Source of the DNA: Chalciporus piperatus | Lineage: Eukaryota; Basidiomycota; Agaricomycetes; Boletales; Boletaceae | Length of the DNA stretch: 64,000 bases | Assembly (NCBI GenBank): GCA_038093975.1 | Contig: JBBPTG010000004.1 | Coordinates: forward strand, 744,001 to 808,000 | Direction of reading: 5' to 3' | Part shown: positions 45,922 to 57,041 of the stretch, piece by piece | Layout of the letters: every line of letters starts with the position of its first letter | Position numbering within the stretch: the first letter of the stretch is position 1 | Position numbers and translations under genes: made by a program | The notes under the pieces: model-generated | Seen by the model: only the letters and a program-made list of their open reading frames with translations | Database searches by the model: none | Told to the model about the DNA's origin: nothing

Positions 45922-48792
45922 ATGGCGGACACGCTCACGGACAAGTCAACCAGGGTGTGCAGATGCCTCAACGTTCGCATACGGCCCCAGCCTCATGCAG
46001 AGAACCCCCCCGAGTTTCTCATGAGCACCCCTGCAGACTCGGAATATACACTGACGTACGTCGGGGATCAGGGCCTCTCCATCGTAGGTTGCAGCTAGCC
46101 CCAACTCTTCACTTTTTCACCGATCATTTTTTGTCCTTAGATTTATCCCCAAGTCACAATGAGGACAAGGAAAATAGGGCCTCCCCTCGCAGACTCCTCT
46201 CGATGTATCCGATTTACAACCCTCACTTGTCTGCTTTGTCAGACGCTGGCTTATCGTGTCCAACAACTCGTGACATCAGACATTGATCGTCAGGATGGCC
46301 CTTTGCTCCCATCTGCTGACTGGGTCGAACAGGAAACACTCCTGAGCAGCTGTGGATGGATTGAAGTGCACAAAGATTGTCTGGTGAGTTGTTTGATCGG
46401 GGTTTCGCTTTCTAACGTAACGGCCGGAGCTACACCGACGATTACTCTGTTCGATATATCCTCTTTCTTGTCATATTTGCATGTGGGGAGTGGTGGCATT
46501 TTTCTTTCGACGTCGCAAATCTTTCTTGGAACGGCGCTATTTGAATAACGTGGCTCATTGCTTGCCATCAACTTAGCTTACCGAGGGCGCTACACAACTG
46601 TCATCGGCATCCACTTACTCACCTACCTTCGACATCGTTCTCCCCCGAAGTACCGCGTCAACTACAACACCCACTGAACCTGGCCGAGATAGCTCTCAAG
46701 AGTCTTACGCGGAGCCGAGCCCTCCCCTCGGACCCTTCCTGTCCAATTTGAAACCCCTGTTTCCCCCAACACCTTTCGTACCCTCCCACCCCGTTTTTTC
46801 TCATTTATCATCCATTGCTGTCACGGCTTCTGAACGCCTCAGATCGACCGCGGAAGAACAAATTGCCGCGATTGTGCGAGATAAGTTCCTGGAGTTAGAA
46901 ACCGCGGATGCCAAGCTCCGAGGCGACGTGGAGGACGTTTGGCGAAAATTTGTCGAGAATATCGGCGAGGTCGAGAAGCAAATAGGAGGCAGGCCTGGGG
47001 AGTCGAGACCTCGGGATAGTTCGCGGGGCATTTCTGTCACAACTTCGGGAGTATCAGGGACGCCTGTTGTCACCGTTCGGAGTTTCGTACCGACCCCAAG
47101 TGCAGCGCCGAGAGTAATGTCTCCAACCTCACTCCCTAGGCTTTCATCGCTTTCAGCATCGCTAGCTACCTCTGCATTTCACTATATCCGCGCTGAGCAG
47201 GAACAGGCCGATGCTCGCGAACAAATCTCAAACGATAGCCCCCGATCACCACCTCCTTATTCATCTCACCCATCCTCGCTTGGCTCCGCGGAGAGTTCCT
47301 CACCGCCGTCCAGTGAATCTTCCCCAGTCTTATCTCCGCGCATCAAAGGTGGCAACTCCGATCAACCTTTCATACGGAATATGGACGAATCAAGGGACAC
47401 GAACGTTAGCTTCAGGTACTTCACGATCCTGGACGCTGACGTTGCTCGTGCACATCAACAGCAACATCAGCAGCAACAGGCTGCTTCCCAGCTGAATACG
47501 GGAAGCGAAGGGCCTCGTAAGTCTGATGGGCCGGCTAAAGAGAGAGGAGGTTCAAAGGCCGCGAAGGTGACCTCTAAATCCCCAGCAAAGGACTTGGAGG
47601 GCGGAGAAGCCAAGGAACATCCGTCGGAGACGGCCGATGAGCACGTGAGGCCGTCTGATGGGACGCCGCGAAGTAAGAGGAAGGTCAAGTTCGACATCAA
47701 AGCCGAGGCTCTCAGAGGCGAAGAGGCGAGCGTGGGGGTCAATGGCAAGGCTCGGGACGGTGAAGGTACATGTTTGCCCTCAAATTTCGCCGTCAGTACA
47801 CTGAACATTGCCCCTGTAGAGCTGATATTCGACTTGGAGGACGGAAGTGGCAACCGCGAGTCTTTGGACGCGGCGCCCGCGCCCACTCTGCCTTTCATTG
47901 AGAGTGTTCAGGTACCCCCACGCCGAGGACGGCAGCGGGTATCGAGTCACGGCACTCTGCCTGCTTCATTATCGTCTCTTCGACCGACATCACTTCCCGT
48001 CTATACCTCCCCCCAACCGAAAGCACCTGTCGAACTTGAGTCTCAGCCACCGAATAACGATGGTTCACATCCAACATCCCCCATTCTACTACTACAAGAA
48101 TCTCAATCCGAATACCCTGAAGAACATGATCCGCAAGAAGAGGAAATACTGAAATTAGTCGCAGCAAATACCCCGAGCCATAGAGGCGCGTGGAAACGAA
48201 ATAGTAAGGCATGGCAACTGTTCGTGAGTAGACGGCGCAATGGACTAGCGGGAGCCCTGATACCGGAGGAGGGCGAGGATGGCCGGCGAGTGGCATATGA
48301 TACAGATGACAGTGACCTCGACGGCTCCCGTGGTGAGTTCTACTATCCGATGGCGAGAATTTAACGCTCATACAACGTGTAGATGCGCGATGGTCTCTCG
48401 CACATCCAGGGTTCCCTGCTTCATTGCCTATCAATATTGGGCCATTATCTGGGCGGAGAGAGCCGCTGTCGTTAGCATCGTATCAGCCGAAGACGTCGCT
48501 TTCAGATCGAGTGGGCACGATGGTGCCCGCTCTCCCAGATGGCAGACGATACACTTCTTCCGCCACTCTTCGCAGAGCTTCATATGCTGAACGAGATCGT
48601 GGTCGAGCCATGGATCCTGGTACACTCGACTTTGCGACAGAGGCTGGGGAGGACGAGGAAGCAGACGAGAGTGAAGACGAGCCGAGCAAGTCAGACCCCT
48701 TGGACGAGGGGCGAGGGAGGCAACGTGCGCGCAGGATCCTCGAAGCTCGAAGTAAGGTCCCCGAAGCTGGGATGTGGATGAGTCTTGTATGA
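45922..48792 (+). CDS. Large Ser/Pro-rich protein with N-terminal cysteine-pair domain, function unknown
   Basis: Four exons (45922-46083, 46141-46383, 46577-48332, 48383-48792) give 856 residues. Residues 1-135 are the only ordered-looking part: VCRCLNVRI near the start and FTTLTCLLCQTLAYRVQQLV further on. The CxC and CxxC pairs, separated by about 65 residues, could bind one zinc ion in a Yippee- or Mss4-like fold (inference). A predicted helix at about 210-260 (SERLRSTAEEQIAAIVRDKF ... VWRKFVENIGEVEKQIGG) follows. The rest is disordered and rich in Ser, Pro, Glu and Lys with a short Gln/His run. The C-terminus is acidic then basic. Intron 2 (193 bases) is long and may hide a small exon. 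No known family recognised. Confidence 0.7.
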
Positions 48793-49101
48793 ATCGAAGC
48801 GTATTCTGATGTGGCATAGCCGTTGGTGTTAAATAACGTTGGTTTTGCTTTACATTATTCTATCGGTAATTCATCGCCTTGCTGCATGTAGTCGCATCGT
48901 TGTTGCAATAGTTACAAATGTCTCACTGTTGTCATGCAATACGGACTCATCGAAACTGGTATCCAATTCGCTGCCAACTAGTCAAAGTAGCACTAATCAT
49001 TGTCAAAAAAATCGGTGCTGAACGTTTGAACACGCATACAAAGGATAGCAAAGGATTCGAGACAGATCTACGGAGAAATCGTTACCGAAAAGCAAATCAT
49101 C
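48793..49101. other. Convergent 3' intergenic region
   Basis: These 309 bases separate the ends of the low-complexity protein gene and the IRG-like GTPase gene. Nothing else is seen. Confidence 0.5.
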
Positions 49102-50439
49102 TCAACCCAGAACCGCATCAGCGTGATTCCCGTTCCTTGCCTTCACATGTAACTTGGCACTCCGCCTTGCATGGGCTTGGTTAGACAAATCGTTGAGCAA
49201 CTCCACTTCATCGATAGTTTTCTTCGGCGTCTTCTCCAGAACGATACCTAGTAAGGTGCTGTTGGAAACGATGTAGACGCGCTGGTCCGGGAGGTTCGCG
49301 TCCTCCAAGTTTGCCTTGACGCTCTTCCTAGTCTGCTCGATGAACTGCTTGCGCGCAGTTTTGTAGAGACGCGCCACGTCTTCTTCGTCAGACCCATCGC
49401 TCTCGTATCCCATGTCCCTCATGAGGTTCCCAATATGTTGATCCGCCTTGGAACGAACGATATAGGTAGGGATGTTGAACCGTCTGCAATTCACGAGGAT
49501 GGCGATGTCTGTCATCGTGAAGCGATTGTCAAATAGCACGATGAGGCAGTCAAAGACGTAGAGACCCTGGTCATTGAAGTATTGCCAGTCACGGCACTTG
49601 AGCGTGCCCGCACCGGGAATGTCATACCAGACGAAGTGGTGCTGAGGATTGCGTTCTGCGTATCTGGTCATTTCGAGGGTGGTTTCGGTGACGCCGACTG
49701 CAGCAGCACCTGCGTCTTTGCTTTTAAGGCCGCGAAATGCGTTGACGAGGGAAGACTTGCCGCCACCGGAAACGCCAGCGATGGCGAAGTGGAAATGGTC
49801 CTCTTTGTATTGGATTCGCTGCTTTGCAGCAGCCAGCTCTTCCGGGGAAGGCGTCACGACAGGTTGAATGCCCTCCTTCAATCGCCTTTCGGCTTCTTCC
49901 TTCGCCTCCAAGGCTTGCCTGGTCATCTCTTCCGCCGCGCGTGCTGCCTCCTCCGCGAGGGCTTTGCTGGCCTCGGCCTGGCGACGTTCTTCTTCGGCGA
50001 TCCTCTGGATCCTCTCCGCCTCCTCCCTGGCGGCCGCTGCAGCCTTTACAGCATCCGCTCGCAGCTTTTCAGCGCGTTCCCTCTCATCCTGAGCCTGCTG
50101 TGCAAGCTTGGCGGCCTCCTCCTTCGCAGCGTTAGCAGAAGCCTCGGCCAGCTCCTGCGCGCGACGAATACCTTTCATCGCCTCCTCCATCTGGCCCTTC
50201 ATCCTCTGCGCTTCTTCTGCGGCAAAGGCCTGAGCCCTCTCGGCTTCTTCCTGGCGTACGCGGGCCCTCTCACGTTCTTCTTCTGCCTCTTTCTTGGTCG
50301 TTTCGGCGAGGGCTTTGGCTTCTTGAGCCATCTTCTCGGCCTCAGCTCTCGCTTTTTCTGCCTTGTGGCGAGCCTCGATCTCGGCGACGGCGGGATTTTC
50401 CGCCTCAGGGCGGCGGAACAAGGAAAACAGGCCACCCAT
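49102..50439 (-). CDS. Coiled-coil IRG-type (p47-like) GTPase
   Basis: A single exon of 445 residues, one of very few intronless genes here. Residues about 15-190 are a continuous charged Ala/Glu/Arg coiled coil with no breaks. The GTPase domain starts near 212: G1 GVSGGGKSS (222-230), G3 DIPGAG (273-278) within FVWYDIPGAG, and G4 RSKAD, with LNDLSNQ and the ending helical. The arrangement, the PGAG after the G3 aspartate and the RSKxD motif resemble interferon-inducible/immunity-related GTPases (IRG, GKS subgroup). IRGs in animals attack pathogen vacuoles; fungal relatives are uncharacterised. The coiled coil would promote oligomers or membrane-surface assembly. An alternative label is a generic dynamin- or septin-like P-loop GTPase. 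Confidence 0.82.
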   Translation of the reverse strand: MGGLFSLFRRPEAENPAVAEIEARHKAEKARAEAEKMAQEAKALAETTKKEAEEERERARVRQEEAERAQAFAAEEAQRMKGQMEEAMKGIRRAQELAEASANAAKEEAAKLAQQAQDERERAEKLRADAVKAAAAAREEAERIQRIAEEERRQAEASKALAEEAARAAEEMTRQALEAKEEAERRLKEGIQPVVTPSPEELAAAKQRIQYKEDHFHFAIAGVSGGGKSSLVNAFRGLKSKDAGAAAVGVTETTLEMTRYAERNPQHHFVWYDIPGAGTLKCRDWQYFNDQGLYVFDCLIVLFDNRFTMTDIAILVNCRRFNIPTYIVRSKADQHIGNLMRDMGYESDGSDEEDVARLYKTARKQFIEQTRKSVKANLEDANLPDQRVYIVSNSTLLGIVLEKTPKKTIDEVELLNDLSNQAHARRSAKLHVKARNGNHADAVLG

Positions 50440-51761
50440 GATGAGTGGTGAAGCCGAGTGACTGTGGGGGGAATAAGCGCAGGGATAACTTGCGGCGAGA
50501 GTAGAAACTTCGCCTCGTTAGATAGACGATGAGGCTGGGACAATAAATATATACATACCGCGTTGCTCGTGGTAACGGGGGTTGCGCCAGGAATGTACTG
50601 TGAAGGATCAGCGCCAGACACAATAATCGAAGGATTCAACGAGGCACTGGACTTATGGGCGTCCGGCGCTGTTGTGGGTAGAGGGTTTGACTGCACGTTG
50701 CGCAGAAGCAGGTTGAAAGAGCCGGCCATCTGCGACGAATTCGATTTGTCAACTTCACAGAACCAAGGACCTGGCACTTCTCGGTCTGATGGGAATGAGT
50801 CGAGCTGCAGTCAATCAGTCAATCGAGGGTTGCGCTTCCATGAGGCAAAGTCTGGACGGAACTTTGGTGTAACCAACCTACCCTACGGATTATGTGATTG
50901 CAGTGAGGACTCAAAAAGATCCGCGCCAATGGGTGCGGAAAGAACGATAAGCATTCTCTGAACATCGCTGGACGCAGTGGACGGTATCGTGTCAATCACA
51001 CTTCTGAACGCCACAAGCCTACCTTGATCATGGATGTTCGAGAGACGCCGCACCGTTTTGATCGGCTAGATTTCATGCTCTGACACCCAACTGACACCGC
51101 AAGGAAAGTACGTGAGGAGCACAATATGCATGAGGCTGGAGGGACCACTGATAGAGTATTTGCGGTGTTCAAGCCGGCATCAATCCGAATCAGTCATGAG
51201 AGTCGCTGGGAGTCTTCTGATATGGATAAGCCGCCCAGGAGTAAAGTTGTCTAGGTCACCTCTGAGTCAGCGTCATGATTGTGAGGTTAACCATACCTTA
51301 TGCCGATAGCTTTCTTTTATGGCAAGGCTCGAGTGGTGACTGCTGGCCTCTTCTAAAAGCACTCAATAATCTTCAATGAACGGCTCGGATTCCAAGATTT
51401 GGATTCCGAGAAGGCTCTACTGCCTGAGACCGTACGCGGAGCATTGAAGATACTCTGTCAATGCCGGTTATCCATCAGACTTACGATGTCCAGGATTGTC
51501 CGACCCGGTCCGGTAGTAACTCTGTCCTCTCACGGTATCTTGTCTAGGCAGCATTGAGCGTCGGTATTTCCCGAGTGTTGGCAGTCGGACCAGCGAGGAG
51601 CGAGTCCGGCTACGTCCATTGCAATTGCCAGCAGTGGGCGTACCTCACCCAAAATGAAAGCGAGGTATGTCCTACATAAAGCAGCCTAGTCTTATCGATT
51701 GTTCCCACCCAACACTTCTGATATCTAACTATCTCGGGCTCTAGAGCTCTAGCTCCATACC
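50440..51761. other. Long intergenic region with inverted repeat and possible upstream open frame
   Basis: These 1,322 bases lie upstream of both the IRG-like gene (leftward) and histidine phosphatase 1 (rightward). I see a 57-codon open segment on the minus strand (50729-50559) ending in a GTATGT donor, and an inverted repeat at 51384-51410. No other coding signal is supported. Confidence 0.5.
51384..51410. repeat. Inverted repeat, 12-base arms, 3-base loop
   Basis: Left arm CTCGGATTCCAA, loop GAT, right arm TTGGATTCCGAG. Eleven of twelve positions pair, with one T-T mismatch. It lies about 350 bases before histidine phosphatase 1. Confidence 0.7.
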
Positions 51762-53186
51762 ATGCGTTCACCACAGTATGAAGTCAGTACCATTCACTCG
51801 TCGATTAGGTTCAGTCTTCAAATGATGCAACGTTATAGACCATCACAGGATTTTTTGTTCAGGACAATGGTCAGGCAGAGATACCAACGTCGCACTACCA
51901 GACACCCGAAAAGGTGTGCATCCCTCTCAAGCAGTTTAGATTCCATGTCAGTTTCTGACCATCGAATCCCGCCAGACTGTAAGTCTGCATCTTCCCCGTC
52001 ATAAACCGTGATCACTGGCGGGGGGAGGTGAACTTGAATCCTTATATTTTCCGTGTGTTGTTGCAGATACTCCCCCGTTTCGGTTTATTAGACCCAAGCC
52101 CCGATCGGTGGGCAAAGTTCGCTACAGAAATCAGACGACTCAACGAATCAGCGGCCCCGGACGTCCGGTACAAAGTATTTTATCTAGCTAGACACGGGGA
52201 AGGCTACCGTGAGTCTCGCATGAGCTCTTGTTCCCGTCGGGTCTTTCCAACGAGAACAATTGTAGACAACGTCGCTGAGGCGAAACATGGCAGCGGGGTG
52301 GGTCGAACTTCATCATCGAAGTTTGTTGCTTAGCATTCGTGTAAATTCTCAGGAATGGAACAGGCGCTGGACAAAGCTCAACGGCGACGGGGAGCTTGTA
52401 TGGGGACGTGAGTGACCGAATTTCCATACCCTGCAATCCAGTTGGCTAAGTGATGAATATTAGCCGATGCAGAGCTCACCCCGTTAGGCAAACAACAGGC
52501 AAAAGATGCACACGATGCATGGACGAAGGAGGTGCCCTTTGGCATCCCTCTTCCGCAGAAGCTTTATACCAGCCCTTTGACGCGCGCCATGCGTACCAAT
52601 CAGATCACATGGGATGATTCCATTCTCCCCGGTACAAAGACGACGGTTGTAGAGGTGATCGCATTCGCTAACCTTTTCCCCTTCAATTTCTCAAATCTCC
52701 TAATACAGAACATACGCGAACACAATGGCGTCCATACGTGCGACAAGAGGCGCACCAAGTCGGAGATTCACGAAAGATTTCCAGAACACGTATTCGAGAG
52801 AGACTTCACCGAAAAGGATGAACTTTGGAAAGACAATTACCGAGAGACGGAAAATGACATCTCCACCCGAGCCAGGTTGGTGCTGGATATGATATTCAAC
52901 GACGACGACGACGACGAATGTAGGTGTTTCATGCTTTTCGATCGTCCAGACTTCTTGGGATAACACATTCATGGCTATTAGTCATTTCTATCACAACACA
53001 CGGAGGGTTCACCCGTGGTTTCTTGCGGGTCGCCAACCACTCCCAATGGGTTCTCCCCACCGGAGGTTAGTACCACCACCACAATGCATTGTTTCGATGT
53101 GGGCTCATGTGTTTTGCTCATCGTCAGGGGTTATGCCACTTCTTGTGAAAGCGACTGGTGTCACACGAATGGCGATGCGTAATTAG
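51762..53186 (+). CDS. Histidine phosphatase family protein (phosphoglycerate mutase-like), copy 1
   Basis: Nine exons (51762-51786, 51849-51913, 52067-52208, 52266-52297, 52353-52407, 52464-52654, 52709-52919, 52982-53065, 53128-53186) give 287 residues. The catalytic RHGEG motif (His73, the residue phosphorylated in this family) is in YLARHGEGYHNVA; LTPLGKQQAKDAHDAW and LYTSPLTRAMRTNQIT supply the second arginine region; THGGF (His247) gives the second catalytic histidine. Family members are small-molecule or sugar-phosphate phosphatases or mutases; the substrate here is unknown. Copy 2 follows in tandem at 53474-54915. The N-terminal two exons are the least certain; they were placed by the shared GFF(V/L)QD motif. 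Confidence 0.85.
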
Positions 53187-53473
53187 AGTGTCTCTGATAC
53201 CCAGGACCAGGCTAGTACTGTATCTTGGTGGAGGACAGCCTCGAGGAGTTCGAGTTTACAGATAAATTTCAAGGACAGATCTTCTTGAGTTTGTGCTTCT
53301 ATTCTTGGTTGAGTGTTATGAATCTATTTGGATTCACAAGCAATACAATAAAGTTGGCCAACGTGGTCCGATCATCTCTGCGGGCTGTCCCGCACAGAGT
53401 TCACCATATTGGAGGATCTGACACTCATGAGCACAAGACACTATTCAGTCCGTACAGATCGTCGATTCTCACC

Positions 53474-54915
53474 ATGTGGAATGATGTTGATAGACACCAG
53501 ATACTGGGGGGATTCTTCCTCCAAGATTCCGAAGCACCGGAGGGGCGGCACAGCGGTGGTGTAACTATCCTATCCTGCTTCTGTACGGACTTGGAGGATC
53601 GCTGATCTGATCTACATTCAATCTCTCATAGACCGTGAGTCTCCCGAGTCTTAGTAACGCTCACAACTGGTCTAATGCGCTCGATACCGTTTAGATACCC
53701 CCTCGATTCGGTCTCGAGGACGATAGCGATCAGCGCTGGGTGAATTTCGGGAGCAAGCTCGAGCAACTCGATAAGAGTGCACCATCCAGTACACAGTACA
53801 AGGTCGTCTTCCTCGGTAGACATGGCGAGGGATACCGTACGTGTTTGTTCAGTGTGCTAAGCTCTCGAGTCACCATCCGCCATCTCATTCGCAACCATAA
53901 CCATGACCAGATAACGTGGCGATGGACAGGTACGGCATGGATGTATGTATCATTTTGCTATCATGATCGCGGTTGGATCGAACAGCCGAACGTGTACCTT
54001 CAGCTGACGTGGTTTCTCGATCGATGGGTAGGAATGGAGAAGGCAAGCTCACTAGTCGCTAAATGTAGCGCTCGCCCTGCTCAATATCGATGTTCAGTAA
54101 CTGGCACAGACTCAGCGGCGACGGAAGAGATCTCGTGTGGGGGCGTGAGTACAGTTTGACTCGGAGAAAGCTGTGTGTCAGCACCTAATTCACAGGTACT
54201 ACTATGATCACACAGCCGACCCAAAACTCACAGAGCTCGGGATGGAGCAAGCGAAAGACGTCAACCGAGCGTGGAAGAAGGAACTCGAGTATAATATTCC
54301 ACTTCCGGGCAAACTCTACTGCAGCCCGATGAGTCGCGCGATCAAGACGAATCAACTCACGTTTGATGGTGTCATCAAGCCTGATCTCAAGACGATGATC
54401 GTCGAGGTAGGGGACATGCATATGCTTGTTGGATGTTTGGCTGAGGTTTGCATGTTTTGGTCGTGAACTGCAGAATATCCGGGAGAAGAATGGAGTGTCT
54501 ACCTGCGACAAGCGAGGCAGGAAATCTGAAATCGAGAGGGACTTCCCTGAGTATAGCTTCGAACCAGGTTTCACCGAGGAGGATGAGACTTGGGATATTG
54601 ATATTCGAGAAACGCCCGAGGAGGTCCAGGATCGTGCCAGGAAAGTATTAGACATGATATTTGAGCACGACGAGGAAAAATGTATGCGCGCACATTTCGA
54701 CGTCACTTTCAGAGGCTGATCCGACTCACCGTAGTCATCTCAATCACATCGCATCATGGATTTATTGACTCATTCTTGCGGGTCTGTGGCCACCGTCCTT
54801 GCGCCCTCTCGACTGGAGGTGAGAATACTTGTTGATAGGGAAGCCAGTCGCGCTGAACAACTCGTCAGGTGTCATACCGATGGTTATTGAAGCGCATCGG
54901 ACGATGGCAAATTGA
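53474..54915 (+). CDS. Histidine phosphatase family protein (phosphoglycerate mutase-like), copy 2
   Basis: Nine exons (53474-53560, 53695-53836, 53911-53942, 54032-54042, 54098-54144, 54216-54406, 54474-54681, 54735-54818, 54869-54915) give 282 residues. It keeps the RHGEG motif (His72), LTELGMEQAKDVNRAW, LYCSPMSRAIKTNQLT and SHHGF, so it should be active. It is a tandem duplicate of copy 1: exons of 142, 32, 191 and 84 bases are identical in length. In copy 2 the fourth exon is split: an 11-base micro-exon (GAATGGAGAAG) ends at a GC donor and restores the EW..-NWHRLSGDG segment that copy 1 encodes in one exon. The N-terminal exon (from MWNDVDRH) has a different start from copy 1 and may lack a further 5' exon. 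Confidence 0.82.
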
Positions 54916-55055
54916 AGTCAGCTGGGAATACCCATCCATTCAGTATTCGGTGGAAATGCATAACCATGGAGCCATACCAGGAGCAGTGTATCGTAACATT
55001 ACAGATGATGTATCTAGCAGTATGTGCAATTGTGAGGGGGATCGTTGTAGTATCT

Positions 55056-55748
55056 CTACGCGCCGTACGTTCCGCTGAACTTGAACTCTCCGCTATCAGA
55101 CCAGCGAATATTGACATGGTCGCCCTTGATGTACAGAGAGCTGTACCTATCGATGACCTGTTTCAGAAGAAATCTCAAAAGATATCCGAAAGAACTGACC
55201 TAGCATGTGCATCTATATCCCCAATATGATCAAGGAAGTCCGTGACAGGCATCTTGTGCATCTTGAACTTGGGTGGGCCACCTAATCCGAGCATAGTACC
55301 GAAGACAAGAGGATCGGTGCACACGCCGTCATATGACCATTTGGAACCACCAGTCTTGCACGAGGGTTTCCACTGCAATCACAACAGGGTGTCAGACGTC
55401 AGTTATAGGGAAGCGAGAGACGATACTGACCGTCATTTGCTTCTTGATCCCACTGTTGGCAGCCTTGCGAAGCTTCTCAGCAGCAGCCTCGAGCTGCTCT
55501 GGCGTCATGCTCTTGGGAGCTGGGCCAGCCAGCGAGCCGGCCGACTCTAGCTGCCCCTCATCTAGATCCTTCGCGTACTGTGCGAGTTCGACGAGCTGTC
55601 GACGGAGAGCGTCGTCATCGTCCAAGATCGGGTACGCGTCTGGGTTCGCGAGGATAGCTTTCACGAGCGCTTTCGCGTCACGGATACGCGCTTTCTTTGA
55701 GCTGGAGGTTTCTTGGTTCACGTCTGATTTGCGCTTTGTTCCGGCCAT
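55056..55748 (-). CDS. Conserved small basidiomycete protein with WKPSCKTG motif, function unknown
   Basis: Three exons (55748-55431, 55372-55200, 55146-55056) give 193 residues. The N-terminus is basic (MAGTKRKSD...SSSKKARIRD) and could be a nuclear signal, followed by a helix-rich region (LRRQLVELAQYAKDLDEGQL, TPEQLEAAAEKLRKAA). The C-terminal half starts MTWKPSCKTGGSKWSYDGVC and ends VNIRWSDSGEFKFSGTYG, a pattern I recall from agaricomycete hypothetical proteins; it carries two cysteines but no clear zinc motif. Function is unknown. The stop lies about 140 bases beyond the convergent histidine phosphatase 2. Confidence 0.75.
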
Positions 55749-57041
55749 ATTTGACAGACTGACAGTGTGTGGGTGTGGGATTGGCAGGCAGTGGGGCCGT
55801 CTTCGCACGAGAGATGAAAAACGCTGGGCTGCGCTGGGTGATCGACCGCGACGCGTTTATAGTGTGACAGGTCGTGTCGTAAGAGGTCACGTTCCCCCAC
55901 AAATTGACGTCAGGAATAACCGAAGCTCGACCCACTGTAATGAGCATTTACGGTATTGAAACCACAAAGACGTACACGATCACTGCCAGTGGTGCACACT
56001 GCACTGTACATACTGTACAGAACAGCAAGCAACCAGCCGTTTGACGCCGTGTTAAGGACGAACCCATCAGGTCAAAGGGTCGAGGGAGTATTTCTATATT
56101 TATGTGACGAAGACGATGCAGGCCGCCAACGGAACCGCAGCGTCTGTCTGACCAGTACTGTTGGCTCGAGCGCTCGAGGTTAGTGAGGACGGGTGAGGAC
56201 CCACCGGTGGACATGAGTAAGACTCCGGGATCATCCTGCTATCTACTGCAACGAATCGGCCATTAGGAAGTTGTGATCACGCACATCACCTCGAGATAGG
56301 TTCCCAGTGGGTAAGTTAAGTTCGTCGGCCTATGCGGATGCAGAACGGCGCTCGTCTCGGTCCGAGAAACCATGCAGTGCGAGGGTTGGGCGAATCCCCA
56401 TGAATCCGAGATTCGAACCAGGATGGAGGGCAGAGGGGGAAAACGAGGACCATGCCAACGAGGTCTATCAATCACCAAAAGGTCGATGGGAGCTATCGCT
56501 TGATCCTGTACCTCTGCACACAGCCATTTCCTTGATCTGAGCGGTGCGACTAAATATGGGTTTCTCTTGCAAAGTACTCGCGGGACAGTGTGTATCCTTT
56601 CTAGTACATACTAGCGACGAGCTGGACAACGTCTAAATCCGCCAAGGCGACGAAGTGAATCTAGGCTTGGTCCTGGTTACCCTCTGATTTCACATATTCA
56701 CATGATAAAGAGAGTAAGACTCTAGAAAGATGTGGCGTGGGAATTCGACCAGATAAGGAGATACCCTATACCCTGTACCCGGAACCCTCTGCCCAGCTCT
56801 GAATTTAATTTTCCGTTTATTTCGATAACTTGCTCCTCTATCAACTACCATCATCTTCCTCGCTCTTTCTCTTCACACACAGTACGTACTCGTCGTTCTC
56901 CACGTCGTCGAATATACTGAGCTCATCGTCTGCCCCGTTCTATAGCCTCCAACATCACAGTAAGTTCTCATCGCGTCTTAGACGCGTCCTTTTCGTGTCA
57001 GGTGGTGGCGAACACATTGCTCACCACGCCCACCGCTGCAG
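55749..57041. promoter_or_regulatory. Divergent intergenic region with 14-3-3 promoter and 5'UTR intron
   Basis: About 1.3 kb between the small-protein gene and 14-3-3. No convincing coding frame is present. A pyrimidine-rich tract (CATCTTCCTCGCTCTTTCTC) lies at about 56848-56870, typical of strongly expressed fungal genes. A likely 5'UTR intron, 56960-57041, has a GTAAGT donor and ends CTGCAG directly before the 14-3-3 ATG. Confidence 0.55.

Noticed and set aside
49582..50451. Long open frame on the plus strand opposite the IRG-like GTPase
   Set aside because: It mirrors the Glu/Ala/Arg codons of the coiled coil, which give few stops on the opposite strand; its Leu/Phe-rich translation has no family signal.
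50440..50729. N-terminal extension of the IRG-like GTPase through an upstream exon
   Set aside because: All acceptors between the upstream frame and the GTPase ATG give the wrong phase.
56405..56430. ATTCGAACC string resembling a tRNA T-arm
   Set aside because: Flanking bases do not form a T-stem, and no D-arm or acceptor stem fits on either strand.
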